A DNA stretch of 64,000 nt, from the NCBI GenBank assembly GCA_041651175.1, contig JBAZJT010000004.1, positions 1 through 64,000 on the forward strand. The letters run 5' to 3'. The notes under the pieces were generated by a model, which saw only the letters and a program-made list of their open reading frames with translations, was not told the origin of the DNA and did not search any database. This document shows, in pieces, positions 8,371 through 17,005 of the stretch (position 1 is its first letter; each line of letters opens with the position of its first letter). The DNA comes from Elusimicrobiales bacterium. GTDB taxonomy: Bacteria; Elusimicrobiota; Elusimicrobia; Elusimicrobiales; Elusimicrobiaceae. A program made the position numbers and the translations under genes.

Positions 8371-9771
8371 ATGGGCGTTTTCCCGCAACAGCAATCACTG
8401 TGTCTGGTCTTCCGGCATCGGGCCAGGGCGGTTATCGCGGCGGCGGCTGTCGCCGTTGCAGCCGCAAGCGCCGGGGCCTCGGATTCCTACACGATAGCCA
8501 ACGGGGCATATCTGGACATCAGCACTTTCAGCGTCGCCTGCAAGCGCGTTACCAACAATTCCGGCGCCAGCCTCTATGTCCCGGCATACACGTTAACCGA
8601 GTACAACTCTTTCCTTAACGGCACGCAGCATCCGGCCGGCATCACAATAGGGAACTGCTACACGCTGACTATTTCGGTTTCCGGCAGCGGCAGCGTGGAC
8701 CCGGCGTCCGGCAACACTTATGCCGACGGGCAGGTGGTAACGCTGACCGCGACCCGCAATTGCGCGAACACATTTTCCGGCTGGAGCGGCGACGCCAGCG
8801 GCACCTCCTATCCGTCAACCACGGTTACGATGACCTCCAACAAGAGCGTAACAGCCACTTTTGCCGCCGGTTATTATTATGCGTCTCTCACCTCCGGCTC
8901 AAGCTGGACAGTGCCCAATGAATGGCTCTCGTCCTGCAACACGGTGGAGGTTATAGGCGGCGGAGGCGGAGGCGCCGGCGGAGGGTTCACCAACCTGGCC
9001 GGCGGCGGAGGCGGAGGCGGCTATTCAAAGACGAGCAACATATCCCTGACGCCCGGCGGCTCGGCTTCCTACAGCATCGGTTCCGGCGGCGGAGGCGGGG
9101 CCTCCGGCTGCCATGCCGGAACCGGCGGGGGAACCACATCGTTCGGCAGCGGGCCCAGCGCCAGCGCCAACGGCGGCGCCGGAGGCGCCTGTCCCAGCGC
9201 CGGCGCAGCGGGCGGCAGCACCACCGGAGCCGTGGGCGACACCAAATACGCCGGCGGCAACGGCGGCGGAAGCTCATCTTCGACGGGTGACGCAAGCGGA
9301 GGCGGCGGCGCGGCGGGGCCGAACGGCGCCGGCAAAAACGGGGGATTGGCCTACAACAACGGCACTTATCTCTGCAGCGGCGGAGGCGGCGGCGCCGCCG
9401 GCGGCTCCTCCACGGCAGGCAGCAACGGTTCGGACAGCGGCGGCGGCAACGGCGGCAAGAACCGCAGCAACAGCGGCGCCGGAACCGGAGGGGCCGCCAG
9501 CGGCAACGGCAACAGCGGCACGGCAGGCAGCAACGGCGGCGGAGGCGGCGGGGCCTCCGCGGGAGGCATGTATGCCTTCAGCGGCGGCAACGGCGGCGCG
9601 GGCAATGAATGGAGTTCCTACGGCGGCGCAGGCGGCGGGGGCGGCGGGTCCGCCTCGGCGCTGGGCTCGGGAGATTCCGCCGGAACCGGCGGCAATTACG
9701 GAGGAGGCGGAGGAGGAGGCGGCCACGCGGGCGGCGCGGGCGCGCAGGGCGTCATCTATATAGTTTATTAA
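8371..9771 (+). CDS. Secreted glycine-rich surface protein with InlB-type repeat
   Basis: About 466 aa. I chose the ATG at 8371 because GAGGAG lies 7 nt upstream and a signal-like hydrophobic Ala/Val stretch ending ASAGASDSY follows. Regions in order: a short N-terminal domain (YTIANG...RVTNNSGASLYVPAYTLTEY), a bacterial-repeat (divergent InlB B-type) domain around residues 95-165 (SVSGSGSVDPASG, FSGWSGD, SVTATFA), then a Gly-rich domain starting SSWTVPNEW and continuing as Gly/Ser/Ala repeats to the end (GGVIY-like C terminus QGVIYIVY). It is likely a surface adhesin or appendage component. The N-terminal domain recurs in the protein at 33455-34156. Confidence 0.75.
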   Translation: MGVFPQQQSLCLVFRHRARAVIAAAAVAVAAASAGASDSYTIANGAYLDISTFSVACKRVTNNSGASLYVPAYTLTEYNSFLNGTQHPAGITIGNCYTLTISVSGSGSVDPASGNTYADGQVVTLTATRNCANTFSGWSGDASGTSYPSTTVTMTSNKSVTATFAAGYYYASLTSGSSWTVPNEWLSSCNTVEVIGGGGGGAGGGFTNLAGGGGGGGYSKTSNISLTPGGSASYSIGSGGGGGASGCHAGTGGGTTSFGSGPSASANGGAGGACPSAGAAGGSTTGAVGDTKYAGGNGGGSSSSTGDASGGGGAAGPNGAGKNGGLAYNNGTYLCSGGGGGAAGGSSTAGSNGSDSGGGNGGKNRSNSGAGTGGAASGNGNSGTAGSNGGGGGGASAGGMYAFSGGNGGAGNEWSSYGGAGGGGGGSASALGSGDSAGTGGNYGGGGGGGGHAGGAGAQGVIYIVY

Positions 9772-9819
9772 TCCGAATGCTCCAGTCGGTTTTCGCTGCA
9801 AAAAAATTGCGAGCAGACA

Positions 9820-10554
9820 CTACCGCCGGCCGGTGCCGGCGGTTTTGCGTTTTGATGAGAGAGCGGATTGCGCCACAAACCGCGCCAGCAGCGCCATTGA
9901 GCATATCCCGTATTTCACGCTGCGCCTGAAATTGATTGACGAGGCTTCCGCGAAGTACTTCGCCGGAACCGGAATGTCGCCTATCCTCAGCCCCGCGCCG
10001 ACGGCCTTCAGCAGCATTTGCGCGTCAAAGACAAAATCGTCCGAATTGCCCCGCCAGTCCGCGGCTTCCAGCGCCTTGCGCGAATAGGCGCGCAGCCCGC
10101 TGTGCCATTCGCCCAGATTCTGCCCGGTGGCCAGATTCTCCACAATGGTGAGGCAGCGGTTTGCGATGTATTTGTACAGCGGCATTCCGCCTTTGAGCGC
10201 CTCGTCCCTGGAGCGTATGCGGTTGCCCAGCACAATGTCGCAGATGTCCAGGCGGATAAGCTCGGTCATTATGGAAACCACGCGCGGGTCGTACTGATAA
10301 TCGGGATGCACCATCACCACCACGTCGGCCCCCGCCTCCAGCGCATGGGCGTAACAGGTTTTCTGATTCGCGCCGTAGCCGCGGTTTTTATCGTGGCGGA
10401 ACGCTTGTATGCCCAGCCCGGAGGCAAGCTCGTAGGTGCCGTCGGACGAACAATCGTCAACGAGGATGATTTCGTCCACCGGAGGCAGGGCTTTCACGGT
10501 GCGCTCCAGCGTTTTCGCGGCGTTGTAGGCGGGCAGCACCACTACGGTTTTCAT
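9820..10554 (-). CDS. Family 2 glycosyltransferase (dolichol-phosphate-mannose-synthase-like)
   Basis: 244 aa, GT-A fold. The N terminus VVVLPAYNAAKTLERTV and EIILVDDCSSDGTYE are the nucleotide-binding part, with metal-binding acidic residues in VVVMVHPDYQYDP. GNRIRSRDEALKGGMPLYK and EWHSGLRAYSRKALE match the polyprenyl-phosphate glycosyltransferase subgroup. No C-terminal membrane helices are present. The start ATG at 10554 has no Shine-Dalgarno and lies 6 nt after a TAGAAT box, which suggests a leaderless mRNA. It is divergent from the purine permease. Substrate unknown. Confidence 0.88.
   Translation of the reverse strand: MKTVVVLPAYNAAKTLERTVKALPPVDEIILVDDCSSDGTYELASGLGIQAFRHDKNRGYGANQKTCYAHALEAGADVVVMVHPDYQYDPRVVSIMTELIRLDICDIVLGNRIRSRDEALKGGMPLYKYIANRCLTIVENLATGQNLGEWHSGLRAYSRKALEAADWRGNSDDFVFDAQMLLKAVGAGLRIGDIPVPAKYFAEASSINFRRSVKYGICSMALLARFVAQSALSSKRKTAGTGRR
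9823..9849 (+). terminator. Hairpin between convergent genes
   Basis: CCGCCGGC (9823-9830), loop CGGT, GCCGGCGG (9835-9842), followed by TTTTGCG. It lies just after the glycine-rich gene and within the last codons of the convergent glycosyltransferase gene, and could stop transcription of the former. Confidence 0.55.
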
Positions 10555-10588
10555 GGATAAATTCTACAAAACTATTTAGAATCTGGTT
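10555..10588. promoter_or_regulatory. Divergent leaderless promoters
   Basis: The 34-nt gap between divergent genes contains TAGAAT on each strand: minus-strand TAGAAT (10566-10561), then TTATCC and the ATG at 10554; plus-strand TAGAAT (10577-10582), then CTGGTT and the ATG at 10589. Both -10 boxes are exactly 6 nt from the start codon, so transcription would begin at or next to the A of the ATG. Confidence 0.55.
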
Positions 10589-11917
10589 ATGTGCCGTATC
10601 GCCGATTACTTTTCGCTTGAGGAAAACGGGACTTCCGTGCGGACGGAGCTTTCCGCCGGGCTTGCCACTTTCCTGACAATGTCCTATATACTGTTCGTGC
10701 AGCCGCAGGCGCTGGCCGCAGCGGGGATGGACGGCGGCGCGGTTTTCACCGCCACCTGCCTGTCCTCCGCGCTAGCCTGCATCGTGATGGGTTTTGCCGC
10801 CAATTATCCCATCGCCCAGGCCCCGCTTATGGGCGAGAATTTCTTTTTCGCCTATGCCGTGGTGCTGGGGATGGGGATAAGCTGGCAGAAGGCGCTGGGG
10901 CTGGTTTTCGTCTCCGGGCTGGCGTTCATGCTGCTTAATGTCACCCGCGCGCGGGAGTATCTGCTTAACGCGATACCGGATTCGCTCAAGTTCGGCATTT
11001 CCGTGGGAATAGGGCTTTTCATCTCGTTTATAGGGCTTAAGGAGGCGGGAATAATAGCCGCCTCGCCCGGCACACTGGTGCAGCTGGGGCCGGTAACGGA
11101 AGCTCCGGTTGCAATCGCGCTGGCCGGCTTCGGGGTTACGGCGCTGCTGTTTGTGCGCGGCGCGCGCGGCGCGATACTCTGGGGAATAACCGCCTGCGCC
11201 GCGCTGGCCTGGGCCCTTGGCGTCATAAAGATAGGCGGCGTATTCAGCGCGCCGCCTTCAATGTCGCCCACTTTCATGAAGCTGGATGTTAGCGGGCTGC
11301 TGAACTGGCATTCGCTGTCCATCGTGCTGGTCTTCCTGTTTATGACGGTGTTTGACACGGTTGGGACGCTGGTCGGCGTGGGAATGCAGGCAGGGCTTAT
11401 GAAGAACGGCAGGCTGGCCCGCGCCAACCGCGCCATGATATCCGACGCGGTGGCCACCTCTGTCGGGGCCTGCCTGGGCACCTCCACGGTGTCCAGCTAT
11501 ATAGAAAGCGCGACGGGCGTCGCCCAGGGCGGGCGCACCGGGCTTACGGCGGTGGCCGTGGGGATTTTATTCCTGCTGGCGCTGTTTTTCTCGCCGCTGG
11601 CGGCGGCGGTGGGGACGGGGGTCAAATTAAGCGGCGGGCAGCTTGTGCATCCCGTAACCGCGCCCGCGCTGATAATGGTGGGCGCGCTTATGATGCGCGC
11701 CGCGCGCAAAATCAACTGGGACGACATGGCCGATTCACTGCCCGCCTTCCTGATAATAATACTCATCCCCTTCACCTTTAACATAGCAGACGGCATCGCC
11801 GCCGGTTTTATCGCATTCCCGCTGGTCAAGACCGCGCAGGGCCGCCGGGCGGAGGCGACGCCGCTTATGTGGTCGCTCTGCGTCCTTTTCATCCTGCGCT
11901 ACATTTTCCTCAGGTGA
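10589..11917 (+). CDS. NCS2-family purine permease (AzgA/PbuG type)
   Basis: 442-aa integral membrane proton symporter of the NCS2/AzgA group, importing hypoxanthine, guanine or adenine. Recognisable parts are the N-terminal RTELSAGLATFLTMSYILFV, QAPLMGENFFFAYAVV (substrate-site helix), GISVGIGLFISFIGLKEAGI, FDTVGTLVGVG and GTSTVSSYIESATGVAQGGRTGLTA, with about 12 or more hydrophobic helices. Length is normal. No purine riboswitch is possible in its very short leader. The upstream neighbour is a divergent glycosyltransferase. Confidence 0.92.
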   Translation: MCRIADYFSLEENGTSVRTELSAGLATFLTMSYILFVQPQALAAAGMDGGAVFTATCLSSALACIVMGFAANYPIAQAPLMGENFFFAYAVVLGMGISWQKALGLVFVSGLAFMLLNVTRAREYLLNAIPDSLKFGISVGIGLFISFIGLKEAGIIAASPGTLVQLGPVTEAPVAIALAGFGVTALLFVRGARGAILWGITACAALAWALGVIKIGGVFSAPPSMSPTFMKLDVSGLLNWHSLSIVLVFLFMTVFDTVGTLVGVGMQAGLMKNGRLARANRAMISDAVATSVGACLGTSTVSSYIESATGVAQGGRTGLTAVAVGILFLLALFFSPLAAAVGTGVKLSGGQLVHPVTAPALIMVGALMMRAARKINWDDMADSLPAFLIIILIPFTFNIADGIAAGFIAFPLVKTAQGRRAEATPLMWSLCVLFILRYIFLR

Positions 11918-11993
11918 AGCCGAGTCTTTGCCGGCCACTGCCCAATCACAATTTCCGGGGTAAGTTTCAGAATAAATTTTGTAGACTGGCGGT

Positions 11994-13649
11994 ATGCTCT
12001 GGCACAGGTTCCGGCTTTTCTGGGACAGATACTGGCTTTGGATAGCCATAATCACGCTGCTTGCCGTTTCGGTGGCGGTGCCGGTGGCCTATCTGCGCGG
12101 GCTTGAGGAAAACACATACAAATACATAATCGCGCTGAACATGGCCTCGCTTCCGGCGGGGGTGCTGCAGACTCTGATTTTCGTGGGATTCCTGTACCTG
12201 CTGCAATTCGGCGGCGGGTTCGCGCGTTTCAAAAAAATGCGCGTGCGCACCGGGGCGATACAGGTCAAGTTCACCGATGTCATCGGCCTGGGCCAGGCCA
12301 AGCGCGAGGCCTGGGAGGTGGTGCAGCTTATACGCGACAGGCGCCGCGTTACCACCATCGGCGGCAAGATACTGCGCGGCGTGCTGATGGTGGGGCCGCC
12401 GGGCTGCGGCAAGACGCTGCTGGCCAAGGCCATCGCGGCGGAGGCGGGGGTGCCGTTTCTGGCCGTCTCCGGCGCGGAGTTCACCGAGATTTTCATAGGC
12501 GTGGGCGCCTCCCGCGTGCGCAAGCTGTTCCGCCAGGCCAGAAGCTACGCGCGGGCTTACGGCTCCTGCATAATTTTCATAGACGAGATTGAGGTCATAG
12601 GCCGGCAGAGAATTCTGCACGACGCTTTCGGCGGCGGGGCGGAAACCAACAGCACCCAGAACCAATTGCTGATAGAGCTTGACGGCCTTGAAGACAGCGA
12701 CGCCAACGTGGTGGTAATCGGCGCCACCAATGCCGGCGAGAAGACTCTGGACGAGGCGCTGCTGCGCCCCGGCAGGTTTGACCGCAAAATCCACGTAGGC
12801 CGTCCCAATCTGGAGGAGCGCGAGCATATTTTCCGCTATTATCTGGGCAAAATAAAATGCGACCCGCAGCTGGACGTGGCCCGGCTGGCGCGCAAGACCG
12901 TCCGCAAAACCCCGGCTGAGGTGGAAAATATCGTAAAAGAGGCGGCGCTTATAACCGCCCGCTCCCGCCGGGACGCCGTAACCATGCGCGAGCTGACCGA
13001 AGCCATAGAGCGCATAGAGCTGGGCGTGGAGCATAAGCTCAACCTCACCCCGCGCGAGAAGGAGATGACCGCCTGGCACGAGGCCGGCCATGTGCTTGCG
13101 CTTTACCTGACCCATCCGACCAGCGACGTGTTCAAGGTTTCCATACGCCAGCGCGGCGGAGCGCTGGGGGTGGTGCATTCCGTCCCCAGAGAGGAGCTTT
13201 ACGCCGCCGACAGGGAGACTTTGCTGGCGCATATCCGCTTCGCCCTGGGCGGCTACGCGGCGGAGCGCAAGCGCTACGGCCTTTCCACCGACGGCGTCAG
13301 CGCGGATTTCGCCGATGTCATGCGCGTCGCTCACGATATGGTCTGGCGGCTGGGCATGGGCAGTTCCGGCCTGGCGGGCGACTACACCGCAATTCCCGAA
13401 AACCAGCTTTCCGAAACCTTCAAGCAGCAGCTTAACGAGGACACCCGCAAACTCATCGCCGAGCAGCTGGCCTCCGTGGAAAAGCTCTTAAACGACCAAT
13501 GGCCCATAGCCCAGGCCCTTGTGGCCGAGCTGCTGGCGAAAGAAGAGATGGATTACGACGAGGTGTCCGAGATTTTCTCCCGTTTCGGCAAGCCGCCGCG
13601 CCTGTCGCCCGCGGCGCCGCCGCCCGCCGCGCCGGAGGCCGCGCGATGA
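11994..13649 (+). CDS. FtsH-like membrane AAA+ zinc protease (divergent, short)
   Basis: 551 aa. Two transmembrane helices (about residues 13-35 and 57-73) enclose only about 20 external residues, much shorter than the usual FtsH periplasmic domain. The AAA module has Walker A GPPGCGKT, pore loop IFIGVG, Walker B IIFIDEIE and the second region of homology TNAGEKTLDEALLRPGRFDR. The M41 protease has HEAGH and an Asp in GVSADF as probable third zinc ligand, so it looks active. TAGACT lies 6 nt before the ATG at 11994. The stop overlaps the start of the S41-like lipoprotein (ATGA), so the two may act together. Canonical FtsH is about 600-650 aa; this may be an extra paralogue. Confidence 0.9.
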   Translation: MLWHRFRLFWDRYWLWIAIITLLAVSVAVPVAYLRGLEENTYKYIIALNMASLPAGVLQTLIFVGFLYLLQFGGGFARFKKMRVRTGAIQVKFTDVIGLGQAKREAWEVVQLIRDRRRVTTIGGKILRGVLMVGPPGCGKTLLAKAIAAEAGVPFLAVSGAEFTEIFIGVGASRVRKLFRQARSYARAYGSCIIFIDEIEVIGRQRILHDAFGGGAETNSTQNQLLIELDGLEDSDANVVVIGATNAGEKTLDEALLRPGRFDRKIHVGRPNLEEREHIFRYYLGKIKCDPQLDVARLARKTVRKTPAEVENIVKEAALITARSRRDAVTMRELTEAIERIELGVEHKLNLTPREKEMTAWHEAGHVLALYLTHPTSDVFKVSIRQRGGALGVVHSVPREELYAADRETLLAHIRFALGGYAAERKRYGLSTDGVSADFADVMRVAHDMVWRLGMGSSGLAGDYTAIPENQLSETFKQQLNEDTRKLIAEQLASVEKLLNDQWPIAQALVAELLAKEEMDYDEVSEIFSRFGKPPRLSPAAPPPAAPEAAR

Positions 13650-14878
13650 GGCGGTTTCGCGCCGCAGCCGGGCGGAATTTACGGACCGGCTTGCCGCTGC
13701 CCGCGCTGGCGGCCGCCTTCTGCTGCGCGCTGGCGCTGTCCGGCTGCGGCAAGGGCGGCGCGGCATACGAGGCGGCAAAAATATTTGCCGCCAACAGCGC
13801 AAAAAAAATCACTTTTGAGGATGCCCGCGGGGCCTTCGCCAAAGGCCGGGTCAATGCCATAACTTCCCTTGACAGGCACTGCCGCATAGCCGGCGCGGCG
13901 CAGAAGCGGCTTGTGGCCGCCGCGCCGCAGACGCGCGTCATGGGCGTTGGGCTACGCATAGCCGCAAGGGGCAAATTTTTCGAGATAACCCAGGTGATGC
14001 GGGGCTCCTCCGCCGAAAAAGCCGGCCTGGCCGAGGGCGACAGGCTGCTGGCCGTCAACGGCATGCCGGTTGCCGGCCTGCCCGCCGCCAGAGTGCGCGA
14101 GATGACGTCCGCATCTTCCGGCGGGGATGTGGACCTGGCGGTGTCCCGCGTTCTTGGCGGGCTGGAGCGGCGGCTGCAATTTTCCGTGCGGCGGGAGATA
14201 GTGGAGGTTCCCATAGCCACATCCGCCATATACCAGCAGTGGGCGGGATATTTGCGGATGACGTCGTTCGCGCTGGGATCGGCGGCGCAGGCCCGGCGCG
14301 AAATGGCGGATTTGCATGCGGCGGGGATACAGGCCGTCCTGCTGGATTTGCGCTTCAACAAAGGCGGCCTGCCGGCGGAGGCCGCGGATTTTCTGAGGCT
14401 TTTCACGGGCGGCAAAAAAACGCTTTTCCGCGAGATTTCCGACAAGGCCGCCTACAGGCAGTCATACGAGGCGGGCCCCGACGCGCAGTTCGGGGATGTG
14501 CTTGTGATGGTGCTGGTCAACGGCAAAACCGCCGGCTGCGCGGAGATAGCGGCCCAGTCGCTGCGCGAAAACACCGGCGCGCTTGTGGCCGGCTCCAGAA
14601 CCGCCGGCGAGGGCGGGACGCAGCGCATGTTTAACCTGCCAGACGACAAGGGGTTGTGGATGACGGTGTCCTACCTTGTGCCGCCCTCCGGCAGGGCCAT
14701 AGAGGAGGCGGGCATTATTCCGGACATGACGATAACCGCAAGCGCCGGGGACGAGGCCCGCATAGAGCAGGGCTGGAGCGAAACGAAGTATCCCGTCCTC
14801 AACGACCCGTATTTCAGGGAGGCGGTGAAAACCCTCGCCGCCAAGGCTCAACAACAGGGCCTGAAAATGGTAAAATAG
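13646..14878 (+). CDS. S41 (CtpA)-family PDZ lipoprotein lacking catalytic residues
   Basis: 410 aa starting at the ATG overlapping the FtsH-like stop. It has a lipoprotein signal (LALSGCGKGG, LSGC lipobox), a PDZ domain (VMRGSSAEKAGLAEGDRLLAVNG) and a tail-specific-protease fold (AVLLDLRFNKGG, VLVNGKTAGCAEIAAQSL, TGALVAGSRTAGEGGTQ, YLVPPSGRAIEEAGIIPD). In active family members the nucleophile lies in an SASASE-like stretch and the Lys in TFGKG. Here these read TAGCAE (Gly, then Cys) and TAGEGG (Glu for Lys). The dyad therefore seems lost, suggesting a pseudoprotease or peptide-binding adaptor, perhaps for the coupled FtsH-like protease. Confidence 0.83.
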   Translation: MRRFRAAAGRNLRTGLPLPALAAAFCCALALSGCGKGGAAYEAAKIFAANSAKKITFEDARGAFAKGRVNAITSLDRHCRIAGAAQKRLVAAAPQTRVMGVGLRIAARGKFFEITQVMRGSSAEKAGLAEGDRLLAVNGMPVAGLPAARVREMTSASSGGDVDLAVSRVLGGLERRLQFSVRREIVEVPIATSAIYQQWAGYLRMTSFALGSAAQARREMADLHAAGIQAVLLDLRFNKGGLPAEAADFLRLFTGGKKTLFREISDKAAYRQSYEAGPDAQFGDVLVMVLVNGKTAGCAEIAAQSLRENTGALVAGSRTAGEGGTQRMFNLPDDKGLWMTVSYLVPPSGRAIEEAGIIPDMTITASAGDEARIEQGWSETKYPVLNDPYFREAVKTLAAKAQQQGLKMVK

Positions 14879-14885
14879 TTCTCAC

Positions 14886-15152
14886 ATGACCGCAGTTGAA
14901 AAACAATTCCTCTCAACCGCGCTTGCAGGCGCGCTGCATGACATGGAGCGCAAACGCGCAGGGAAACCCCATTTGCGCGAGCAGGCGCGCTGCGTTTTCT
15001 GCGGCCAGCCGATAACGGCGGACAGGTTTTATGTCATCCGCGACGGCGGCGGCTACGCCGCAGGCTGCCTGCACTGCGGCGCGCTGCGCGAATCTTTTCC
15101 CAGCGTGAACCCGTTCATGTTCTCCAATCTCGCGCGCAGCAGAACCAACTGA
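14886..15152 (+). CDS. Small zinc-ribbon protein of unknown function
   Basis: 88 aa with two CxxC knuckles (CVFCG and CLHCG, 27 residues apart) that probably bind one zinc ion. No enzymatic domain is seen. TAAAAT at 14871-14876 precedes the ATG by 9 nt with no Shine-Dalgarno, which may give a near-leaderless transcript. It sits between the S41-like gene and dnaJ, 12 nt before the latter. Possibly a DnaJ-linked chaperone factor, but that is only context. Confidence 0.65.
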   Translation: MTAVEKQFLSTALAGALHDMERKRAGKPHLREQARCVFCGQPITADRFYVIRDGGGYAAGCLHCGALRESFPSVNPFMFSNLARSRTN

Positions 15153-15164
15153 ACCAGAGTCTAA

Positions 15165-16286
15165 ATGTCCGGCGAAGATTATTACAACCTGCTTGGCGTG
15201 CCGCGCAACGCGGACCCGGAAGAGATAAAAGCCGCCTACCGCAGGCTGGCGCTTAAATACCATCCCGACCGCAACCCCGGCAACCGCGATGCGGAAGAGC
15301 ATTTCAAGCAGATAAACTCCGCCTACGAGGTCCTCTCGGACGGGGATAAGCGCGCCTCCTACGACCGTTTCGGCCATTCCGGCCCCGGCATGGGGGCGGA
15401 TGCCGGCTTTGACGGTTTTTCCGGCGTGGACGTGAACGAGGTTTTCAGCAGCGTCTTTGAGAATATGTTCGCCGGCGCGGCGGGCGGCGGCTCGCGCAGA
15501 AGCCGCGCGCGCAGGGGCGCGGACCTGCGCCATGCCGTGGAAATAAGCCTGGAAGAGGCCGCCTCCGGCGTAAATCTGCCGCTTGAATACGAACGGGCCG
15601 AGTTTTGCCGCGCCTGTTCCGGCACCGGCGCAAAGCCGGGCCATCCGCTTAAAAAATGCCGGGCCTGCGGCGGCGCGGGGCGCATTCAGTTCGCGCAGGG
15701 CTTTTTCTCGCTTTCGCAGACCTGCCCGGAATGCGGCGGCGCGGGCGAGGTGATAACCAAACCCTGTCCCGATTGCGGCGGCGCGGGCCGCGTCCGGGCT
15801 AAGGCTTCGCTCACAATCAAAATCCCGCCGGGCATCGCCTCCGGCAACGTGCTGCGCGCCGCGCGCGGCGGCGACGCGGGCGACCGGGGCTCCGAAAACG
15901 GGGACCTCTACGTGGAAACGCATGTCAAAGAGCATCCCCGCTATCAGCGCGAGGGGAACGACCTGATTTACAAGCGCACCATCGCGTTCCCGCAGGCCGC
16001 GCTGGGCTGCGCCATGGAGGCGCCGCTTCTGGGCGGCGGGAAGGCGGAGGTTAAAATCCCCGCCGGGACGCAGCACGGCGCGACTATCCGGCTGCGCGGC
16101 ATGGGCATGCCCCATCTGGGCGGCGGCGACCGCCGCGGCGACCTGCTGGTGCGCGTGGCGGTTGAGATTCCCCGGCAGCTGGGCGCGCGCGAGCGCGAAC
16201 TGCTGGAGGAGCTTGCCAAAGTCATGCAGGCCGAAGAGGAAACCGGAAACGGGGGCGGATTTTTCAAAAAGGTTTTCGGAGGCTGA
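15165..16286 (+). CDS. dnaJ: Chaperone protein DnaJ
   Basis: 373-aa Hsp40 co-chaperone that delivers unfolded proteins to DnaK and stimulates its ATPase. The J domain has YHPDRNPGNR (HPD about residue 33), followed by a Gly/Phe-rich linker, then the zinc domain with all four CxxCxGxG repeats (CRACSGTG, CRACGGAG, CPECGGAG, CPDCGGAG, residues about 145-205), and a C-terminal substrate domain (GDLYVETHVKEHPRYQREGNDL). Full-length type I DnaJ. dnaK and grpE are not in the window. It is followed by rsmE with a 1-nt gap. Confidence 0.96.
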   Translation: MSGEDYYNLLGVPRNADPEEIKAAYRRLALKYHPDRNPGNRDAEEHFKQINSAYEVLSDGDKRASYDRFGHSGPGMGADAGFDGFSGVDVNEVFSSVFENMFAGAAGGGSRRSRARRGADLRHAVEISLEEAASGVNLPLEYERAEFCRACSGTGAKPGHPLKKCRACGGAGRIQFAQGFFSLSQTCPECGGAGEVITKPCPDCGGAGRVRAKASLTIKIPPGIASGNVLRAARGGDAGDRGSENGDLYVETHVKEHPRYQREGNDLIYKRTIAFPQAALGCAMEAPLLGGGKAEVKIPAGTQHGATIRLRGMGMPHLGGGDRRGDLLVRVAVEIPRQLGARERELLEELAKVMQAEEETGNGGGFFKKVFGG

Positions 16287-16287
16287 T

Positions 16288-17001
16288 GTGAGCGGCCAGT
16301 ATTATGTCCCGCCGGAGAACATAACCGCCGGCGGGTTTTTCGTTTCCGGCGGGCGGGCGCGGCATATCGCCGGCTCCATGCGGCTGAGAAAAGGCGACGA
16401 AATCACTATTTTTGACGGGACCGGAAATCAATGGCGGGCCAGGCTTTCCGCCGCCAACGCGGAAGAGGCGCGCGGCGATATTATGGAGAAGCTGCCCCCG
16501 CGCTCCCCATCGTGCCGGATAACCGTCTGCTTTGCGCCGGTGTCGCGCCAGTCAACGGAGCTGATGCTGGATTTGTGCGCGCAACTGGGCTGCTCGGCAT
16601 TCGCGCCGGCGATAACCGCGCGCACGCAGTTTGACATAACCTCCCGCTGGGCGGAAAAATCCGTCCGCTGGCGCGAGGTGCTTATACAAAGCTGCTGCCA
16701 GTGCGGCGTGCCGCAAATACCGGAACTGCTGGCCCCGCGCCCGTTTTCCGCCGCCGTGAAAGATTTTGCAGGCGGCGTTGCGGCCATAGCCAGCCCGGGG
16801 GCCGGCCTTTCGCTGGCGGAGTTCTGCCGCAGCCGCGCCCCGCTTTCCGAAATAGCCGTTTTTATCGGCCCCGAAGGCGATTTCACGCCGCAGGAGTTGG
16901 AGCTGGCGCGCAGCGCAGGCATAACGCCGGCGGGGCTGGGTCCCTATATAATGCGCGCCGAAACCGCCTGCGCCGCCGCCTGCGCGCAAATCCTTCAATA
17001 G
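16288..17001 (+). CDS. rsmE: 16S rRNA (uracil1498-N3)-methyltransferase
   Basis: 237 aa when started at the GTG at 16288, which directly follows the dnaJ stop and has the dnaJ end (CGGAGG) as ribosome site. SPOUT-type methyltransferase that modifies U1498 of 16S rRNA. It has the N-terminal PUA-like part (ARHIAGSMRLRKGDEITIFDGTG) and the SAM-binding knot IAVFIGPEGDFTPQELELA and LGPYIMRAETACAAACA, close to the usual LGxxILRxETA. dnaJ-rsmE adjacency is common in several phyla. Length is normal. Confidence 0.93.
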   Translation: MSGQYYVPPENITAGGFFVSGGRARHIAGSMRLRKGDEITIFDGTGNQWRARLSAANAEEARGDIMEKLPPRSPSCRITVCFAPVSRQSTELMLDLCAQLGCSAFAPAITARTQFDITSRWAEKSVRWREVLIQSCCQCGVPQIPELLAPRPFSAAVKDFAGGVAAIASPGAGLSLAEFCRSRAPLSEIAVFIGPEGDFTPQELELARSAGITPAGLGPYIMRAETACAAACAQILQ

Positions 17002-17005
17002 CCTG

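Noticed and set aside
9274..9801. Ala-rich minus-strand frame under the glycine-rich gene
   Set aside because: It is the mirror of GGC/GGA glycine codons and has no independent support.
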